The position numbers and the translations under genes were made by a program. The notes beneath the pieces are model-generated. The model saw only the letters and a list, made by a program, of their open reading frames with translations, was not told the DNA's origin and made no database searches. 40,160 bases of DNA from DATGLE01 sp035294325 (lineage in GTDB: Bacteria; Chloroflexota; Ktedonobacteria; Ktedonobacterales; Ktedonobacteraceae). Shown here piece after piece: positions 39,179-40,160 of this stretch (position 1 is its first letter; every line of letters begins with the position of its first letter). The stretch is from positions 1 to 40,160 of the forward strand of contig DATGLE010000137.1 of assembly GCA_035294325.1 (NCBI GenBank). The letters run 5' to 3'.

Positions 39179-39284
39179 GCGCCTGACGGTCATCCTGAGC
39201 GCAGCGAAGGATCCGGCGCGCGAAGCGACAGCGCGTCCGTCTGTCGTTCCTCGGGGCAGATCCTTCGCTGCCGCTCCGGATGAC
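39169..39284. repeat. dispersed GTCATCCTGAGCG-type palindromic repeat
   Basis: GTCATCCTGAGC occurs at 39169-39180 and, extended by GCAGCGAAGGATC, at 39189-39213. The inverted counterpart GATCCTTCGCTGC with CCGGATGAC ends at 39284. Further AGGATGA(C/T) fragments follow to 39352. I recall this same CATCCTGAGCGCAGCGAAGG sequence as a widespread intergenic repeat in many bacterial genomes. The first copy provides the TGA stop of the ligase gene. Confidence 0.75.
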
Positions 39285-39372
39285 ATGGGGACGCTCTGAA
39301 TGACCTGTTGTGGAGGATGACATGGGCTGCTGTGCAGGATGATATGACCGAATCTGGAAGGAGCAGAATAAT

Positions 39373-40158
39373 ATGACCGACGAGTACCCGAACTCGATTT
39401 TGCGCGTTGAATATCCGGCGGAACGCCCGGTGGCAATACTGACGCTGGACGCGCCTCCATTCAATATTGTGACGGTTCCCACGCGCGAACACTTCGCCGC
39501 CACGTTCCGCGAGATCGAGAAGAACGACGCAGTACGCGTTGTCATCGTGCGCGGCGGCGGCGATGACAACTTTTCGTCGGGCGGGGATATCGCGGGCTTT
39601 CTTGAAGCGACGCCCGAATATCTTTCGCATCTGGCCGAGAACGTCGCTGCCCCGGAACGCTGCTCGAAGCCCGTGATCGCGCGCCTCTCAGGCTACGCGC
39701 TCGGCGTCGGGCTGGAGATCGCGCTGGCCTGCGATTTCCGTATCGCCGCAGAGACCACGCAGATCGGTCTGCCGGAAATGCGCCTGGGCATGATCCCGGG
39801 GAGCGGTGGGACACAGCGCGTGGCGCGCATGGCCGGTCTCGGACGGGCAATGGATATGATCCTGCGTGCGCGCCGTATCTCCGCCGCCGAGGCGCTTTCC
39901 TGGGGCCTGCTGACCGAGGTTGTGCCACTGAACGAACTTGATGCCCGCGTCAACGCCGTGGTCGATGAACTGCTGGCGCTCTCACCGCTGGCGCTGCGCA
40001 GCGCGAAGCAGGCTTTGCACGCGGCGATGGAGGTTCCGCTGAGCGCCGGCCTCGCGCTGGAGGGCAGTATGTACGGCTTCCTGCGCACAACGGAGGATTT
40101 TCGCGAGGGAGTGCGCGCCTTCAAGGAGAAGCGCCGCCCGCACTTCCAGGGCAAGTGA
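39373..40158 (+). CDS. enoyl-CoA hydratase/isomerase (crotonase) family protein, 261 aa
   Basis: A crotonase-fold enzyme that probably hydrates an enoyl-CoA or acts on a cyclic CoA ester. The oxyanion-hole segments SSGGDIAGF (68-76) and GYALGVGLEIALACD (108-121) are present. Both catalytic Glu positions are kept, Glu115 (in GVGLE) and Glu135 (in LPEMRLGMIPGSGGTQR). The C-terminal helix is normal (VRAFKEKRRPHFQGK). AAGGAG lies nine bases before the ATG. It follows the ligase with a 194-bp repeat-filled gap and fits a beta-oxidation-like step. The gene is complete at the window's edge. Confidence 0.93.
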   Translation: MTDEYPNSILRVEYPAERPVAILTLDAPPFNIVTVPTREHFAATFREIEKNDAVRVVIVRGGGDDNFSSGGDIAGFLEATPEYLSHLAENVAAPERCSKPVIARLSGYALGVGLEIALACDFRIAAETTQIGLPEMRLGMIPGSGGTQRVARMAGLGRAMDMILRARRISAAEALSWGLLTEVVPLNELDARVNAVVDELLALSPLALRSAKQALHAAMEVPLSAGLALEGSMYGFLRTTEDFREGVRAFKEKRRPHFQGK

Positions 40159-40160
40159 CA

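Noticed and set aside
1..40160. CRISPR arrays, tRNA or rRNA genes
   Set aside because: No regularly spaced direct repeats and no tRNA cloverleaf or conserved rRNA segments were found on reading both strands.

Overview
This window looks like a chromosomal segment of a filamentous Chloroflexota bacterium, most likely of the Ktedonobacteria type. That assignment is an inference from high but uneven GC, Hanks-type Ser/Thr kinases carrying C-terminal zinc-ribbon and FHA modules, a T-box leader, a two-gene 2-oxoglutarate dehydrogenase operon and many small intergenic palindromic repeats. No rRNA, tRNA or CRISPR array was seen.

Region 1 (1-6820) is an lrp/asnC-type regulator gene split by a 6.3 kb integrative element. 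An 11-bp direct repeat (421-431 and 6731-6741) marks attL and attR, and the displaced 3' end of lrp is still readable just right of attR. The element encodes a large serine integrase whose own C-terminus crosses attL. On the same strand lie three unrecognised proteins, two small hypothetical proteins in a coupled pair, and five very small single-span membrane proteins with good ribosome binding sites. A HTH-GNAT gene is divergent. No replication, capsid or conjugation gene is recognisable.

Region 2 (6821-13850) holds two Ser/Thr kinases (one membrane-anchored, one with FHA), gene debris, a phosphotransferase-fold protein, a two-domain sulfurtransferase and a DUF6391-like protein. Region 3 (13850-18014) is sucA-sucB; the FHA kinase lies directly downstream on the same strand, which recalls FHA control of 2-oxoglutarate dehydrogenase in Actinobacteria (OdhI/GarA). 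Region 4 (18220-22561) is an Ile-specifier T-box followed by alaX and ileS. Region 5 (22621-25245) is an MFS exporter gene divergent from a MarR regulator fused to a beta-rich 'toastrack'-like domain, with a palindromic operator candidate between them.

Region 6 (25331-40158) holds small proteins and then a catabolic block. On the minus strand are a PaaK-type CoA ligase, an acyl-CoA dehydrogenase and a RidA-fold protein. On the plus strand are two Gfo/Idh/MocA oxidoreductases flanking a TIM-barrel sugar isomerase/epimerase, then a tightly overlapping operon of a three-subunit xanthine-dehydrogenase-family molybdenum hydroxylase and an acyl-CoA synthetase, followed by a crotonase. The layout suggests CoA activation, hydroxylation or oxidation and beta-oxidation-like breakdown of an aromatic or cyclic acid; the substrate cannot be read from the sequence.

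Intergenic regions carry a dispersed family of 90-170 bp elements with terminal inverted repeats (five clear copies and one fragment) and a set of very long perfect hairpins (23-26 bp arms) between genes.
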